Positions 42,158 through 50,870 of a stretch of 64,000 nt of DNA are shown here, one piece after another. The DNA is from Roseateles aquatilis. Its GTDB lineage: Bacteria > Pseudomonadota > Gammaproteobacteria > Burkholderiales > Burkholderiaceae_C. The notes under the pieces are model-generated. The model ran no database searches and was not told the DNA's origin. It worked only from the letters and a program-made list of their open reading frames with translations. A program made the position numbers and the translations under genes. Position 1 is the stretch's first letter. Each line of letters begins with the position of its first letter. The stretch spans positions 296,823 to 360,822 of the forward strand of contig NZ_NIOF01000006.1 of assembly GCF_002205645.1 (NCBI RefSeq), in the 5' to 3' direction.

Positions 42158-43216
42158 ATGGCTCCCATCATCCGTGCCATCGACGTCGGCTTCGGCAACA
42201 CCAAGTACGTCGTGGCCTCGACGCCTGGCAAGATCGACTGTGCCCAGTTCCCCTCGATCGCCTACTTCATGTTCGGCGATGCAGCACAGGACGCGATGGG
42301 CACGAAGCGAAAAACGGTCGCCCCGCATGTCGACGGGCTGTACTACGAAGTGGGACCGGACGTGGAGCTTGCTTCGGACCGATTTCGTGGGCGAAATCTG
42401 CATGACGGATTTTCTGAGACGCCCGAGTACCGCGCATTGCTCGCCGGCGCGCTGCACTTCATGAAGGTCGACAGGGTTGACTTGCTGGTGCTGGGCCTGC
42501 CGGTGGCGCAGTACGTTGCCAAGAAGGCAGCGCTGGAGAAGTTGTCGGGCCTGACGTTGGACGTCGGGCGCAAGCGCAAGGTCAGTCTCGGACGTGTGAT
42601 CGCAGTCGCGCAGCCGCAAGGCGCACTCTTCGCGTACGCGACGCAGCTGGGCGCGCCGAGTTCCGTAGCCCAGGGTCGCAGCCTGGTGGTGGATGTGGGA
42701 TCGCGGACCTTCGACTGGCTGGTGACCCATGGCATGAAGGTGGTGACGAAGATGAGCGACTCAGTCACGCGCGGCGTGTCCGACGTGCTCCTGGCCATCG
42801 CGAGGGAGATCGGCCGCGAACTGAAGGAGGACTACCGAAACCTCGAAGCCATCGATCTGGCATTGCGCAGCGGCAAGAAGTTGAGGGCCTATCAGCGCGA
42901 GTACGACCTGAAGCGCTACGACACCATCGTGCAGAAGGTGGCTGACCAGGCGGTGGTCGCGATGGTGCAGAGCCTCGACGGCAAGGACCAGATCGAAAAC
43001 ATCGTCCTCGTTGGTGGCGGGGCGCAGCTGTTCCGCAAGGCGGTCAAGAAGCATTTCCCGCGCCACGAGATCCACGAAGTGAACGAGCCGATCTATGCCA
43101 ACGTGCGAGGCTTTCAGCTTCTCGGCGAGCTCTACGCCCGCGAGAAGCCTGACCTCGCCCACGAACTGGCAGGATCTGCGACAGCTGCGACAACTGCGAC
43201 GGAGGCGCGGCCATGA
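42158..43216 (+). CDS. ParM-like plasmid-segregation actin, 352 aa
   Basis: An actin/Hsp70-superfamily ATPase. The phosphate-1 loop is AIDVGFGNTKYVV (residues 7-19), the phosphate-2 loop SLVVDVGSRTFDWLV near 175, and the adenosine loop NIVLVGGGAQLF near 280. Such proteins form filaments that push plasmid copies apart, or act in PRTRC-type plasmid systems. The start follows AAAGG. The next gene overlaps its stop by four bases (43213-43216). On an integrative element it would stabilise a transient circular form; on a plasmid it would be the partition motor. Confidence 0.8.
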   Translation: MAPIIRAIDVGFGNTKYVVASTPGKIDCAQFPSIAYFMFGDAAQDAMGTKRKTVAPHVDGLYYEVGPDVELASDRFRGRNLHDGFSETPEYRALLAGALHFMKVDRVDLLVLGLPVAQYVAKKAALEKLSGLTLDVGRKRKVSLGRVIAVAQPQGALFAYATQLGAPSSVAQGRSLVVDVGSRTFDWLVTHGMKVVTKMSDSVTRGVSDVLLAIAREIGRELKEDYRNLEAIDLALRSGKKLRAYQREYDLKRYDTIVQKVADQAVVAMVQSLDGKDQIENIVLVGGGAQLFRKAVKKHFPRHEIHEVNEPIYANVRGFQLLGELYAREKPDLAHELAGSATAATTATEARP

Positions 43217-43545
43217 CTGCCGCAGCCGGCGCCAAGCTGCAGATGAAGCTGAGCCTCGCGGCGGATGAAACACCGGATCTCTTTCATGCGCTGTCGGCGG
43301 TCAAGGACGCGAAGCGTCGGACCGGACGCCTGAAGGACCTTGCCGCCAAAGGTCTGTTGCTCGAGCGCTCCGGCTCGCTGGCCCTGGCGAGTGCGCCACC
43401 TGCGCCGATCAGCGGCCCGCAAGCCGAGCACGCTGCAGGACACGATGACGCTCTGACGCGGCACCTGCCGCCGGGGGTGACAGGCGGCAGTCTCGTAGCA
43501 GCCTGGGAGCAACCTGAAGGAGACGCAGATGCGAGGAAGGCGTGA
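43213..43545 (+). CDS. small protein beside ParM-like gene, 110 aa
   Basis: Overlaps the ParM-like gene by four bases and the next gene by 17, so it is part of the operon and in the position of a ParR-type DNA adaptor. The N-terminus (KLQMKLSLAADETPDLFHAL, DAKRRTGRLKDLAAKGLLLE) contains a basic amphipathic helix that could bind DNA; the C-terminus is disordered. The ParR assignment rests on position only. Confidence 0.6.
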   Translation: MTAAAGAKLQMKLSLAADETPDLFHALSAVKDAKRRTGRLKDLAAKGLLLERSGSLALASAPPAPISGPQAEHAAGHDDALTRHLPPGVTGGSLVAAWEQPEGDADARKA

Positions 43546-43987
43546 CGATGCTTTCGTGAGCGCCAGCGAGTTGGCGCAGATGGCCTACTGCGAACGTCAA
43601 GTGGCGTTCGACGCTGCGTTTGGACAGCAGCCCACGCCTGAGCGGCGCGCTGCCCAAGCGCGCGGAACGCGGGCGCACGACGAGTTCTACCGCGAGAGCC
43701 AGCGCATCGCCCGGAACAGCGCGCGCAAGGGATATTGCTTCGTCGCGACGCTAGCGCTCGGCGAATGCGACGAGACGCGCGCACTGCGTGCCTTTCGGGA
43801 TCTCTACCTGAGGCGCACGGCGGCGGGTCGCTGCTTCATCTACGCCTACTACCGACTGTCCCCGTCGCTGTGCGATTGGATGCGCCTGAGGCCGCGCCTG
43901 GTGCGCGCCTGCCGAGCGCCACTACGCCTGCTGTCCGCGATCGCAACGATGCTCGTCGAGAAGGCGCTGGGAGCTGACCATGCATGA
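43529..43987 (+). CDS. Cas4-like N-terminal half fused to a CFI-box domain, 152 aa
   Basis: GAAGGAGACGCAG precedes the ATG. Residues 10-55 (ASELAQMAYCERQVAFDAAF, then QARGTRAHDEFYRES) resemble the start of Cas4/RecB-like nucleases: a first iron-sulfur cysteine in YC-x-R followed by the GxxxH helix. Residues 67-140 look like a CFI-box domain: GYCFVATLALGECDETRALR, AFRDLYLRRTAAGRCFIYAY, YRLSPSLCDW. No catalytic D/ExK is present here; that lies in the next gene, which overlaps by eight bases. So the pair may rebuild one nuclease. Confidence 0.6.
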   Translation: MRGRRDDAFVSASELAQMAYCERQVAFDAAFGQQPTPERRAAQARGTRAHDEFYRESQRIARNSARKGYCFVATLALGECDETRALRAFRDLYLRRTAAGRCFIYAYYRLSPSLCDWMRLRPRLVRACRAPLRLLSAIATMLVEKALGADHA

Positions 43988-44525
43988 CGCCTGGGGTGCC
44001 ATCTTCGTTTTGATGCTGTTCGTGGCGTCGGCCGTACTCTTCGCGCGGCTGCGCAATGGTGCGGGGGGCGGCGACGAGCGCGGGCTACCCCGCGAGTTGG
44101 TCGGCGCCGAGGTTGCCTTTGCGGAGCAAACATTCCGGTCGGCGCGCAACGGACTGATCGCCAAGCTGGATCGCGCCTATCGCCTTGAAGGCCAGCTCAA
44201 GCTGGTCGAGCTGAAAACGCGCCTTTCGGACGTCGTCTACATGGTCGACGTGGTCGAGATGTCGGTGCAGCGCCTTGCTCTGCAGGATCAGACGGGCGAG
44301 CCGGTATCCATGGACGCGTGGGTGGTGGTCCAAAGTTCCAACACCGGCAGTCGGCGGCCGCACCGCGTGCGCTTGCTTGGTCGCGACGAAATCGACAGCA
44401 TGGCGAAACGATACCGCCAAATCCGCATCGGCAGGATCAGTGACCCGACGCCTGCACGCTCGAATGCTCAATGCAAAAGGTGTTCTCACTGTGACCGCTG
44501 CGCGGCCACCTTTCACGATCGATGA
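43980..44525 (+). CDS. Cas4-like nuclease half with iron-sulfur cysteines, 181 aa
   Basis: Begins with a membrane helix (WGAIFVLMLFVASAVLFARL), then ELVGAEVAFAEQTFRSARNG, LIAKLDRAYRLEGQLKLVEL and KTR, i.e. the D...ExK catalytic part of PD-(D/E)XK nucleases of the Cas4/RecB type, and at the end KRCSHCDRC, three cysteines as in the C-terminal iron-sulfur cluster of Cas4. Cas4 normally has the first cysteine at the N-terminus of the same chain; here that part is encoded by the preceding overlapping gene. The protein is probably membrane-tethered. Its function in the ParM operon is unknown. Confidence 0.65.
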   Translation: MHDAWGAIFVLMLFVASAVLFARLRNGAGGGDERGLPRELVGAEVAFAEQTFRSARNGLIAKLDRAYRLEGQLKLVELKTRLSDVVYMVDVVEMSVQRLALQDQTGEPVSMDAWVVVQSSNTGSRRPHRVRLLGRDEIDSMAKRYRQIRIGRISDPTPARSNAQCKRCSHCDRCAATFHDR

Positions 44526-44544
44526 GTCGGCAAACTCGCCGGGT

Positions 44545-45357
44545 TCAGTTCTCACCGCCGGTGCTGGACTTTCTGGCATAGAACACCGCGACTTCCTCAA
44601 TCTCGGCGTCCGTCATGGGGATCGCGATGCTGCGCATCTGCGCCTGCGAGTCGTTGCGGCGCTCGCCGGATCTGAACGCCTTCAGCTGCTGGACCAGGTA
44701 CTCCTTCGGCATACCTTCGATCCAGGGCGCACCCAGTTTTTGATCGATCCCGCCGTGACAGGACACGCAGGGAGCGATGTTGCGCAGCGGAGCTCCTACG
44801 CGCACCAGGGCGGGCAGGGACTCGTCATAGGTCGTCGGCGCGGTTCGCGCCTTGGGAAGATAGGCGTAGTAGGCGGCCAGGTCGTTGATGTCCTTCTCGC
44901 TCAACCGCTTTGCCAGGGCCTCCATGATCGGACTCCCTCGCTTGCCGCTCTGATAGTCCTTCAACTGCTTGATCACGACTTCCGGGTACTGCCCCGCGAG
45001 GTTGGGCGCGTCGGACTTGCTGGCTCCCTGGGCGCCGTGGCACATCGTGCAGTTCAGCGCCAGCGTCGCGCCGCGGCCAACGGCATCGTTGCTCCCTTCA
45101 CGGGTCATCGAGCGATCGAGCACGACATTGGTTGCCGTGGGCCTTGCCTTTGCGGCGCTGTCGTTGTTCCAGTTCGTCGGGACACCAGCGGCGCGACAAA
45201 TGCTCGCCCATAGACCCTGCGCACTGAAATCTGCCTGCGCACTCGGAAGCCAGATGAAACCCACCAGCGCGGACCCGAGCGCGAGCAGGACAAGGCCAAC
45301 GACACTTCGTCGAACGATGGGATTGGACCAGCCAAAAGTGCCGCTCTCGCGCATCAT
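44545..45357 (-). CDS. dihaem cytochrome c (c4-like), 270 aa
   Basis: Periplasmic electron carrier with a membrane anchor or signal near residues 12-34 (VVGLVLLALGSALVGFIWL). Two haem-binding motifs are CTMCH and CVSCH, with later methionine ligands (GSPIMEAL, SQAQMRSI), as in the cytochrome c4 family. The ATG at 45357 overlaps the stop of the oxidase subunit I gene, so it is the last gene of the oxidase operon. It likely feeds electrons to the oxidase. Confidence 0.88.
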   Translation of the reverse strand: MMRESGTFGWSNPIVRRSVVGLVLLALGSALVGFIWLPSAQADFSAQGLWASICRAAGVPTNWNNDSAAKARPTATNVVLDRSMTREGSNDAVGRGATLALNCTMCHGAQGASKSDAPNLAGQYPEVVIKQLKDYQSGKRGSPIMEALAKRLSEKDINDLAAYYAYLPKARTAPTTYDESLPALVRVGAPLRNIAPCVSCHGGIDQKLGAPWIEGMPKEYLVQQLKAFRSGERRNDSQAQMRSIAIPMTDAEIEEVAVFYARKSSTGGEN

Positions 45358-46976
45358 CGACTCCCGATTGGAATGACCGGGACGTAGGCGTCCGGGAGCA
45401 GTGCCAACTGAACGATCGGGTAGCCGTAGTTCACCAGCGTCAGCGCCACCATCATCGCGACCCACAATCCCAGACCGTTCAAGGCGACCGGCGTGTGGCC
45501 ATGGGGGTGTGCGGGGCGGCTGAATTCGAACGGCTCCACGATCTTGGCTCTGTGCCGAGCTGCGGTCGCCAAGGCATAGATCAGCAAGACGCCTGAGGCC
45601 AGCAAGATGAAGCCACCGATTGCCGAGGCGGTGACGGTCCAGGCCTGCGGCGCGATGTCAGGATGGCTGTAGTCGTAGTACGCCATGCGGCGAGGCATGC
45701 CCAGCAGGCCCACCAGGTGCCAAGGCATAGACAGGATCATCATGCCGACGAACCAAAGCCAGATCTGCGCCTTGATCAGGCCGGGCGAGATCGGCGCGCA
45801 ACCCGTGAGCTGCGGCCACAACTCGTAAGCCGCCATGAAGTACATCAGCACGATCGCACCGGCGAAGATCAGATGAAAGTGCCCGGTGACCCACTGCGTG
45901 TTGTGAATGGTCTCGTTCAGCTGGTAGCTCATGTTGATGATGCCGCCGGCACCGCCGAACCCGAGCATCACGAACGAGAAGGTCACGGCCAGCATCATCG
46001 GGTTGCCCCAAGGCAGTGTCTTCACCCAGCCGAAGAGCCCCTGGCCCCCGCGCAGCCGCCCGGCTATCTCGACGGAGGCCACGATGGTGAAGACCGTCAG
46101 CAGCGTAGGCACCGAGACCATGGCGGTCATCACCGCGTGGACGAACTTGAAGCCGGCACCGACCTGGGGATCTGCGAACAGGTGGTGGATGCCGATCGGC
46201 ATCGAGAACACGAGGAACAACGCGAAGGACGCGCGACCCATGGTGTCGCTGTAGAGCCTGCCGCCGATGGCGCGTGGCACGATCGTGTAGAACACGATGT
46301 ACGTCGGCATCAGCCAGAAGTAGACGATGGCGTGCAGCGTCCACGAGAAGAAGACCCGCGCGAGCCCCGCGTTGATGGTGTCCGTCAGGCCCAGCGACGC
46401 CGGCAGGATCAGTACCAGCACCTCGATGGCTGCACCGAGCGAGGTCCAGGCCCACAGGAAGGCACCTGCGGTGTTGCCGTACATCGCCAGCGGCACCGAA
46501 GCGCCGGGGTTCTCCTTCTTCCACGCACGCAGGTTGATCGCCATCAGCGCGACCCAGATCCATGAGCCGACCACCACCAGAACGACGCCGAGGTAGTAGA
46601 ACGGGCTCGCCAGCATCGGTGGGTAGAACGTGTAGAGCACTGAGGCCTTGCCCAGGCCCATCGTCACGGCGGCGACGGCAGTCCCCAAGACGACCAACCA
46701 GAAGCCGCCCCAGGCCCAGCGAAGCCCGATCAGCGGCCGTTTGAGCGCCAGCTCTGTGATCGCATATCCGAAGCCCATGGCGACCAGCGTGGGCAGGACA
46801 TAGGCCATGACGGTGCCGTGCGCGGTGACCGAACGGTAGTAGTGCTCCGGGTTGTTGACCCAGGTGGACAGCGGGCTGCGGATGTACATCTGCCATGCGC
46901 CCAGGACGAGGGCGCCGAAGAAGGCGATGAAGGCGACCCAGAAGTGCGCCAGGACAAGCTTCTTAGCGTGGAACAC
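45354..46976 (-). CDS. ba3-type haem-copper oxidase subunit I, 540 aa
   Basis: The catalytic subunit of a B-family (ba3) terminal oxidase, about 13 membrane helices. It has the low-spin haem ligand in TAHGTVMAY, the CuB histidine-tyrosine pair HAIVYFWLMP (HxxxY, as in ba3), the second CuB pair IHHLFADP and the haem ligands in VTGHFHLIFAG. It starts with GTG after AAAGGA and overlaps the CuA subunit gene by 14 bases. Such oxidases have high oxygen affinity and pump protons. Its presence on a mobile element is unusual. Confidence 0.93.
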   Translation of the reverse strand: MFHAKKLVLAHFWVAFIAFFGALVLGAWQMYIRSPLSTWVNNPEHYYRSVTAHGTVMAYVLPTLVAMGFGYAITELALKRPLIGLRWAWGGFWLVVLGTAVAAVTMGLGKASVLYTFYPPMLASPFYYLGVVLVVVGSWIWVALMAINLRAWKKENPGASVPLAMYGNTAGAFLWAWTSLGAAIEVLVLILPASLGLTDTINAGLARVFFSWTLHAIVYFWLMPTYIVFYTIVPRAIGGRLYSDTMGRASFALFLVFSMPIGIHHLFADPQVGAGFKFVHAVMTAMVSVPTLLTVFTIVASVEIAGRLRGGQGLFGWVKTLPWGNPMMLAVTFSFVMLGFGGAGGIINMSYQLNETIHNTQWVTGHFHLIFAGAIVLMYFMAAYELWPQLTGCAPISPGLIKAQIWLWFVGMMILSMPWHLVGLLGMPRRMAYYDYSHPDIAPQAWTVTASAIGGFILLASGVLLIYALATAARHRAKIVEPFEFSRPAHPHGHTPVALNGLGLWVAMMVALTLVNYGYPIVQLALLPDAYVPVIPIGSR

Positions 46977-47529
46977 AGCTCATCCTTTCACCACCGCGGG
47001 ACCTGGCCAGGAACTCGTCGCGGGGCAATACCTGCACTCGGGCCCACATCGCTTCGTGTCCTGTCCCGCAGTATTCGTGGCACGGCATCAGTTGCTCGCC
47101 GGCCTTCGGGAAGGTCGCAGTGAACGTGGCCACGAAGCCAGGAACGAGCATGGTGTTGGCGTTGGTCTTGCCGACGACGAAACCATGGATCGCGTCGGTA
47201 GCCGTTCCCCTGAATGTCACCGGCATGCCTTCCGGCACCACGATGCACTGCGGGACGAAGGAGTACTGCTGAGCGATCAGTCGCACCGTGACTTTGCCGT
47301 CAGGCCCGAGCGCGGTGCCCAGATTGCTTTCGACGAACTCGCCCTTGAGGTGTACCGTCTTCACGTCGATCGTCTCGACGCGCGAAGGCGGCATCGAGGC
47401 CCAGTGGAGGCCCGTCACGACCATCATTGCACCGAGCAACGCAATGATGCCCAGGACGATGATCGCCCAACGCCGCTCAGCGGCGACGGCAATCGCCTCG
47501 CCCTCACTTCCGGGCAGGGCGGCGCTCAC
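46963..47529 (-). CDS. ba3-type oxidase subunit II (CuA), 188 aa
   Basis: One membrane helix (WAIIVLGIIALLGAMMVV, residues about 20-38) and a periplasmic cupredoxin domain carrying the binuclear CuA site: His in DAIHGFVV and CHEYCGTGHEAM (two Cys, Glu carbonyl, His, Met). It accepts electrons from cytochrome c. GTG start at 47529 overlaps the stop of the 54-residue gene by four bases. Confidence 0.92.
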   Translation of the reverse strand: MSAALPGSEGEAIAVAAERRWAIIVLGIIALLGAMMVVTGLHWASMPPSRVETIDVKTVHLKGEFVESNLGTALGPDGKVTVRLIAQQYSFVPQCIVVPEGMPVTFRGTATDAIHGFVVGKTNANTMLVPGFVATFTATFPKAGEQLMPCHEYCGTGHEAMWARVQVLPRDEFLARSRGGERMSCVPR

Positions 47530-47690
47530 TGGACGGCTCCCCGCGGGAGGAACGCGAACAGGTAAAAGGCGAAGTAGATCGCTACGACGATGGCGGTCGC
47601 GATGCCGGCCACCGCGAACGCGCCTGACGGGCCCTTGCGGACAATCTCGTCGACTCGACGATCCTCTTCCTCAAGTTGTTGTTCCGTCAC
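47526..47690 (-). CDS. small oxidase subunit IIa, 54 aa
   Basis: A short gene easily missed: GTG start at 47690 after GGGAGACCAG and a single hydrophobic helix (GAFAVAGIATAIVVAIYFAF) following an acidic N-terminus (TEQQLEEEDRRVDEIVRKG). This is the size and topology of subunit IIa of ba3 oxidases. It lies between the cytochrome c and the CuA subunit in the operon and overlaps the latter by four bases. Confidence 0.8.
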   Translation of the reverse strand: MTEQQLEEEDRRVDEIVRKGPSGAFAVAGIATAIVVAIYFAFYLFAFLPRGAVQ

Positions 47691-47701
47691 CTGGTCTCCC
47701 T

Positions 47702-48988
47702 TCATTCGGGCAGCAGTCTGCGCAGTTCATTGGCCTGGGCCGGGGTGACCGGCGTGCCGCTGTTGTCCCATGCGACGCGGATGTACGTCACCACCGCGGC
47801 GACCTCTTCATCGCTGAGGATGTGGCTGAACGGCGGCATGCCGTGAGGCCTGGGGTTCTTTTTCGTGCCCGGGGCGTAGCCGCCATTCAGCACCATGCGG
47901 ATCGAATTGACGGGTGAGGCCATGGTGATGGATTGGTTGCCGGCGAGCGGTGGATAGGCCGGCGTGTGCCCCTTGCCCTCGTCGCCGTGGCACATGGCGC
48001 ACTGCGTCGCATAGACCTTGCGCCCCATCTCCATCACCCCGGGGCTGACGAGCCGGGCCTGGCTGGTGGGAGGTGGCTCCGAGTCCCTCTGGGGCAACGC
48101 CTTCAGGTATACGGCCATCGCCTTCACATCCTCGTCGGAAAGGTACTGGAGGCTGTTGTAGACCACCTCGGCCATCGGACCGTAGGTCGTGCCCCTGTGC
48201 GAGACCCCAACCTGCAACAAGTCGACGATGTCCTTGATGTCCCAGTTTCCAAGGCCCGCTTCGCGATTGGAGGTGAGCGAAGGGGCGTACCAATTCTGGT
48301 TCGGGATCATGCCGCCCTCGAAGGCCTTGGACTCGCTTGAGCCACCCAGCGCGTTGATCGCGGTGTGGCACATCGCGCAATGGCCAAGGCCTTGGACCAG
48401 ATAGGCGCCGCGGTTCCACTCGCCGGTCTGCCTCGGGTCCGGGACGAACTCGCCTTCCTTGAAGTAGAGCGTGCGCCAACCGAGGAGCAGGTCGCGGTTG
48501 TTGAACGGGAACTTCAGCTCGTGTGGCCGGTTGCGTTGCTTCACAGGCGGGACGGACATCAAGTACGCATAGATTGCGTCGGAGTCCGTTCGCGTCACCT
48601 TGGTGTACGAGGCGAACGGCATCGCCGGATAAAGCAGCGTCCCGTCCTTGGAGACGCCCGTGTGCATCATTCGATAGAAGTCGTCCGCGGTCCATTTGCC
48701 GATGCCCGTCTCATCGTCGGGCGTGATGTTGGGGACGTACAGGGCGCCGAACGGCGTGGGCATCGCGCGGCCGCCGGCGAAGGCCTTGCCGTTGGCCTCC
48801 GTGTGGCATGCCACGCAATCACCTGCGCGCGCGAGGTACTCTCCCTGCGTAATGATCTGGGTCGTCGCGCTGACGGCGGGACCTTTCGGTCCCTCGGGGA
48901 GGGCGCCCGGATGCAGCCACATCAGCACGCCGACGCCCAGCAACGCGAGAACGCCGAGCGCAAGAAGCAGGCGAAGTGCACGTCTCAT
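47702..48988 (-). CDS. trihaem cytochrome c, 428 aa
   Basis: Three c-type haem motifs (CVACH, CAMCH, CAMCH) in three cytochrome domains, with an N-terminal hydrophobic segment (LRLLLALGVLALLGVGVLMWL). This matches the membrane-anchored cytochrome subunit of quinoprotein dehydrogenases and related electron carriers. It sits between the upstream dihaem cytochrome and the oxidase subunits, so it is probably the electron donor chain of the oxidase. The ATG at 48988 is six bases from the previous stop. Confidence 0.88.
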   Translation of the reverse strand: MRRALRLLLALGVLALLGVGVLMWLHPGALPEGPKGPAVSATTQIITQGEYLARAGDCVACHTEANGKAFAGGRAMPTPFGALYVPNITPDDETGIGKWTADDFYRMMHTGVSKDGTLLYPAMPFASYTKVTRTDSDAIYAYLMSVPPVKQRNRPHELKFPFNNRDLLLGWRTLYFKEGEFVPDPRQTGEWNRGAYLVQGLGHCAMCHTAINALGGSSESKAFEGGMIPNQNWYAPSLTSNREAGLGNWDIKDIVDLLQVGVSHRGTTYGPMAEVVYNSLQYLSDEDVKAMAVYLKALPQRDSEPPPTSQARLVSPGVMEMGRKVYATQCAMCHGDEGKGHTPAYPPLAGNQSITMASPVNSIRMVLNGGYAPGTKKNPRPHGMPPFSHILSDEEVAAVVTYIRVAWDNSGTPVTPAQANELRRLLPE

Positions 48989-48993
48989 ACCAC

Positions 48994-49728
48994 TCACCGC
49001 TGCTGGCTGCCGCACGCGAAGGGCATGCGCACGAGGTTGGAGGACTCGGGCGCTGGATTCTTCGGCTCCGGTTGCTGTGAAAGCCAAGCGGCGACCGCCG
49101 TGACGTCTTCGTCTGACAACCGCATGGCGACTCGCTTCATGCAGTCTGGCTCAGCCGCATGTCTCTCGCCGACCCGCCATCGCGTGATCTGCGCGACGAT
49201 GTAGGTCGGACGCAACCCCACGAGGCCCGGGATGCCCGGCTCCATGCCCGTCAAGGCCGAGCCATGACATGCAACGCACGCTGGGACGCCCTTGGTCGCG
49301 TCACCAACGAGGATCAAGGACTTGCCGCGGCCCAGCGTCGCGTTGTCGACGGTGGCCGTTTCCTTGGCTGCGAACGGAGGGCGTTGTTGTGCGAAGTGCT
49401 CGGCGATCTCCTTGAGATAGGCGTCAGGCAGGTAGGCCACCAGATAGTTCATCGGAGCATACCTTCGCCTTCCATCGCGGAAGGCAGCCAGTTGGTTGTA
49501 GAGGTAGCCGGCGGGCTTGCCGGCGATGCGGGGAAAGTAGCCGTTGTTCGTGCCTTGGCCGCTTTGTCCGTGGCAGGTTACGCAGCCCTGGACGCGGGCT
49601 TCGATCGAATCCACCGACTTGAACGAGGGGATGGCATCGGTCTGGGCACAGACCACGTTGCAGATGCCGAGGCCTCCCGCGAGCAGCACATATCGCATCG
49701 CCGCGCGAATGGTCGGCGCGCTCGTCAC
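48994..49728 (-). CDS. dihaem cytochrome c, 244 aa
   Basis: Secreted: signal peptide (AAMRYVLLAGGLGICNVVCA, cut near AQTDA). Two haem sites, CVTCH and CVACH, with paired cytochrome domains as in cytochrome c4 (FPRIAGKPAGYLYNQL, GIPGLVGLRPTYIVAQ). GGAG lies seven bases before the GTG at 49728, better than the ATG at 49698. First gene of the oxidase operon (49728 down to 44545). Confidence 0.87.
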   Translation of the reverse strand: MTSAPTIRAAMRYVLLAGGLGICNVVCAQTDAIPSFKSVDSIEARVQGCVTCHGQSGQGTNNGYFPRIAGKPAGYLYNQLAAFRDGRRRYAPMNYLVAYLPDAYLKEIAEHFAQQRPPFAAKETATVDNATLGRGKSLILVGDATKGVPACVACHGSALTGMEPGIPGLVGLRPTYIVAQITRWRVGERHAAEPDCMKRVAMRLSDEDVTAVAAWLSQQPEPKNPAPESSNLVRMPFACGSQQR

Positions 49729-50188
49729 TCGTCGACTCCAGATACTTGCCAGCGAAGGCCGGCCGCGTTGGGCGCGGATGCTGATACGGAACAACGGAAG
49801 TACATCGGTGGCTCCCTGTGCATTTGTCGCGCCTCTGGCCGACGGCAAAGAAAACCTGCCGCCTGTCGAGTCGCGAAGCCGTCGATACCTGCTTGCTTGC
49901 AAAAATCCTAGCGCTCCAAAGCGGTGCATGCAACCAGCAGCTTCCTACAAGTCCCTGGAGCCGTTGTAGGCTCAAGCAGCCGTGGTGTTGAGAAATCTTC
50001 TCGGCTCTCGGCTAGGGCCGAGGCCTTTCCCCGGCGTCGGTATCAAAGGCAGCGCGTTGAGGCTCGACAATCGCGTTGCGGCTCGATCGTCTGTGCGCAG
50101 ATCGCACAGGACTCCAGCGTCAGCCGATGAGAGTCCGATGTCGTGGTCCGGCGGCGGACAATGAGCCGGAGGCATCACAGGGGCCGGT
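49729..50188. other. 460-bp divergent region between oxidase operon and fur
   Basis: No gene is evident. It should hold the promoter of the leftward oxidase operon and of the rightward fur gene. I looked for an FNR box and did not find one; a short inverted repeat gagaa-atc-ttctc lies at 49990-50002. Confidence 0.5.
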
Positions 50189-50614
50189 ATGAACAACCGA
50201 TTGGACGACTTGAAGACGAGCGGCTTGAAGGCGACGCTGCCGCGCCTGAAGGTGCTCGAGGTTTTCCAGCGGACGGGCGAGCGTCACCTGACCGCGGAGG
50301 ACATCTACAAGATCCTGCTCGCCGATGGGGCGGATGTCGGTCTCGCCACCATCTACCGAGTGCTCATGCAATTCACCGAAGCAGGCCTACTCAACCGCCT
50401 GCACTTCGAGGGCGGGCGCGCGGTCTTCGAGTTGAATGAGGGGCAGCACCACGACCACATGGTGTGCCTGCGGTGCGGCAGGGTGCAGGAATTCTTCGAT
50501 CCCGTCCTTGAGCAGCGTCAGCGAGAAATCGCCGCAGAGCGAGGATTCCAGCTTCAGGAGCATTCTCTGGCCATGTACGGCCTGTGCGGTTCGCCGGACT
50601 GCCGAAAGCCTTGA
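50189..50614 (+). CDS. fur: Fur-family regulator, 141 aa
   Basis: Iron- or metal-responsive repressor. The winged-helix part has LKATLPRLKVLEVFQRTGER, TIYRVLMQFTEAGLLNRLHF, and the metal-binding/dimer domain has GQHHDHMVCLRCGRVQEF with the conserved HHDH and CxxC, and a second cysteine pair at the end (CGSPDC). The start follows AGGGGCCGGT. It is close to the oxidase operon but divergent; whether it regulates it is unknown. Confidence 0.92.
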   Translation: MNNRLDDLKTSGLKATLPRLKVLEVFQRTGERHLTAEDIYKILLADGADVGLATIYRVLMQFTEAGLLNRLHFEGGRAVFELNEGQHHDHMVCLRCGRVQEFFDPVLEQRQREIAAERGFQLQEHSLAMYGLCGSPDCRKP

Positions 50615-50870
50615 CGCTTCGGCGCTCGTCGTGGGCGCGGACGACGCCCAAAGTTGCCCACATCTGCTGTGGATAACCCTGGGGGCAACTCGTGCCCCAT
50701 GAACCTGCCCGGCGATTCGATCGGGGTTCGCGTCGCGCGCAGGTTCCCTGCCCAACAAATGGGCAATCTTGCGGAAGCCAGCGGGGCATAGCAGGACTAT
50801 CCTGGACGCGGCGTCGCGAATCGAGAGTCATCGCCGCGGCAGTGATGCAGATCGGTCTACGGAGGCGAAG

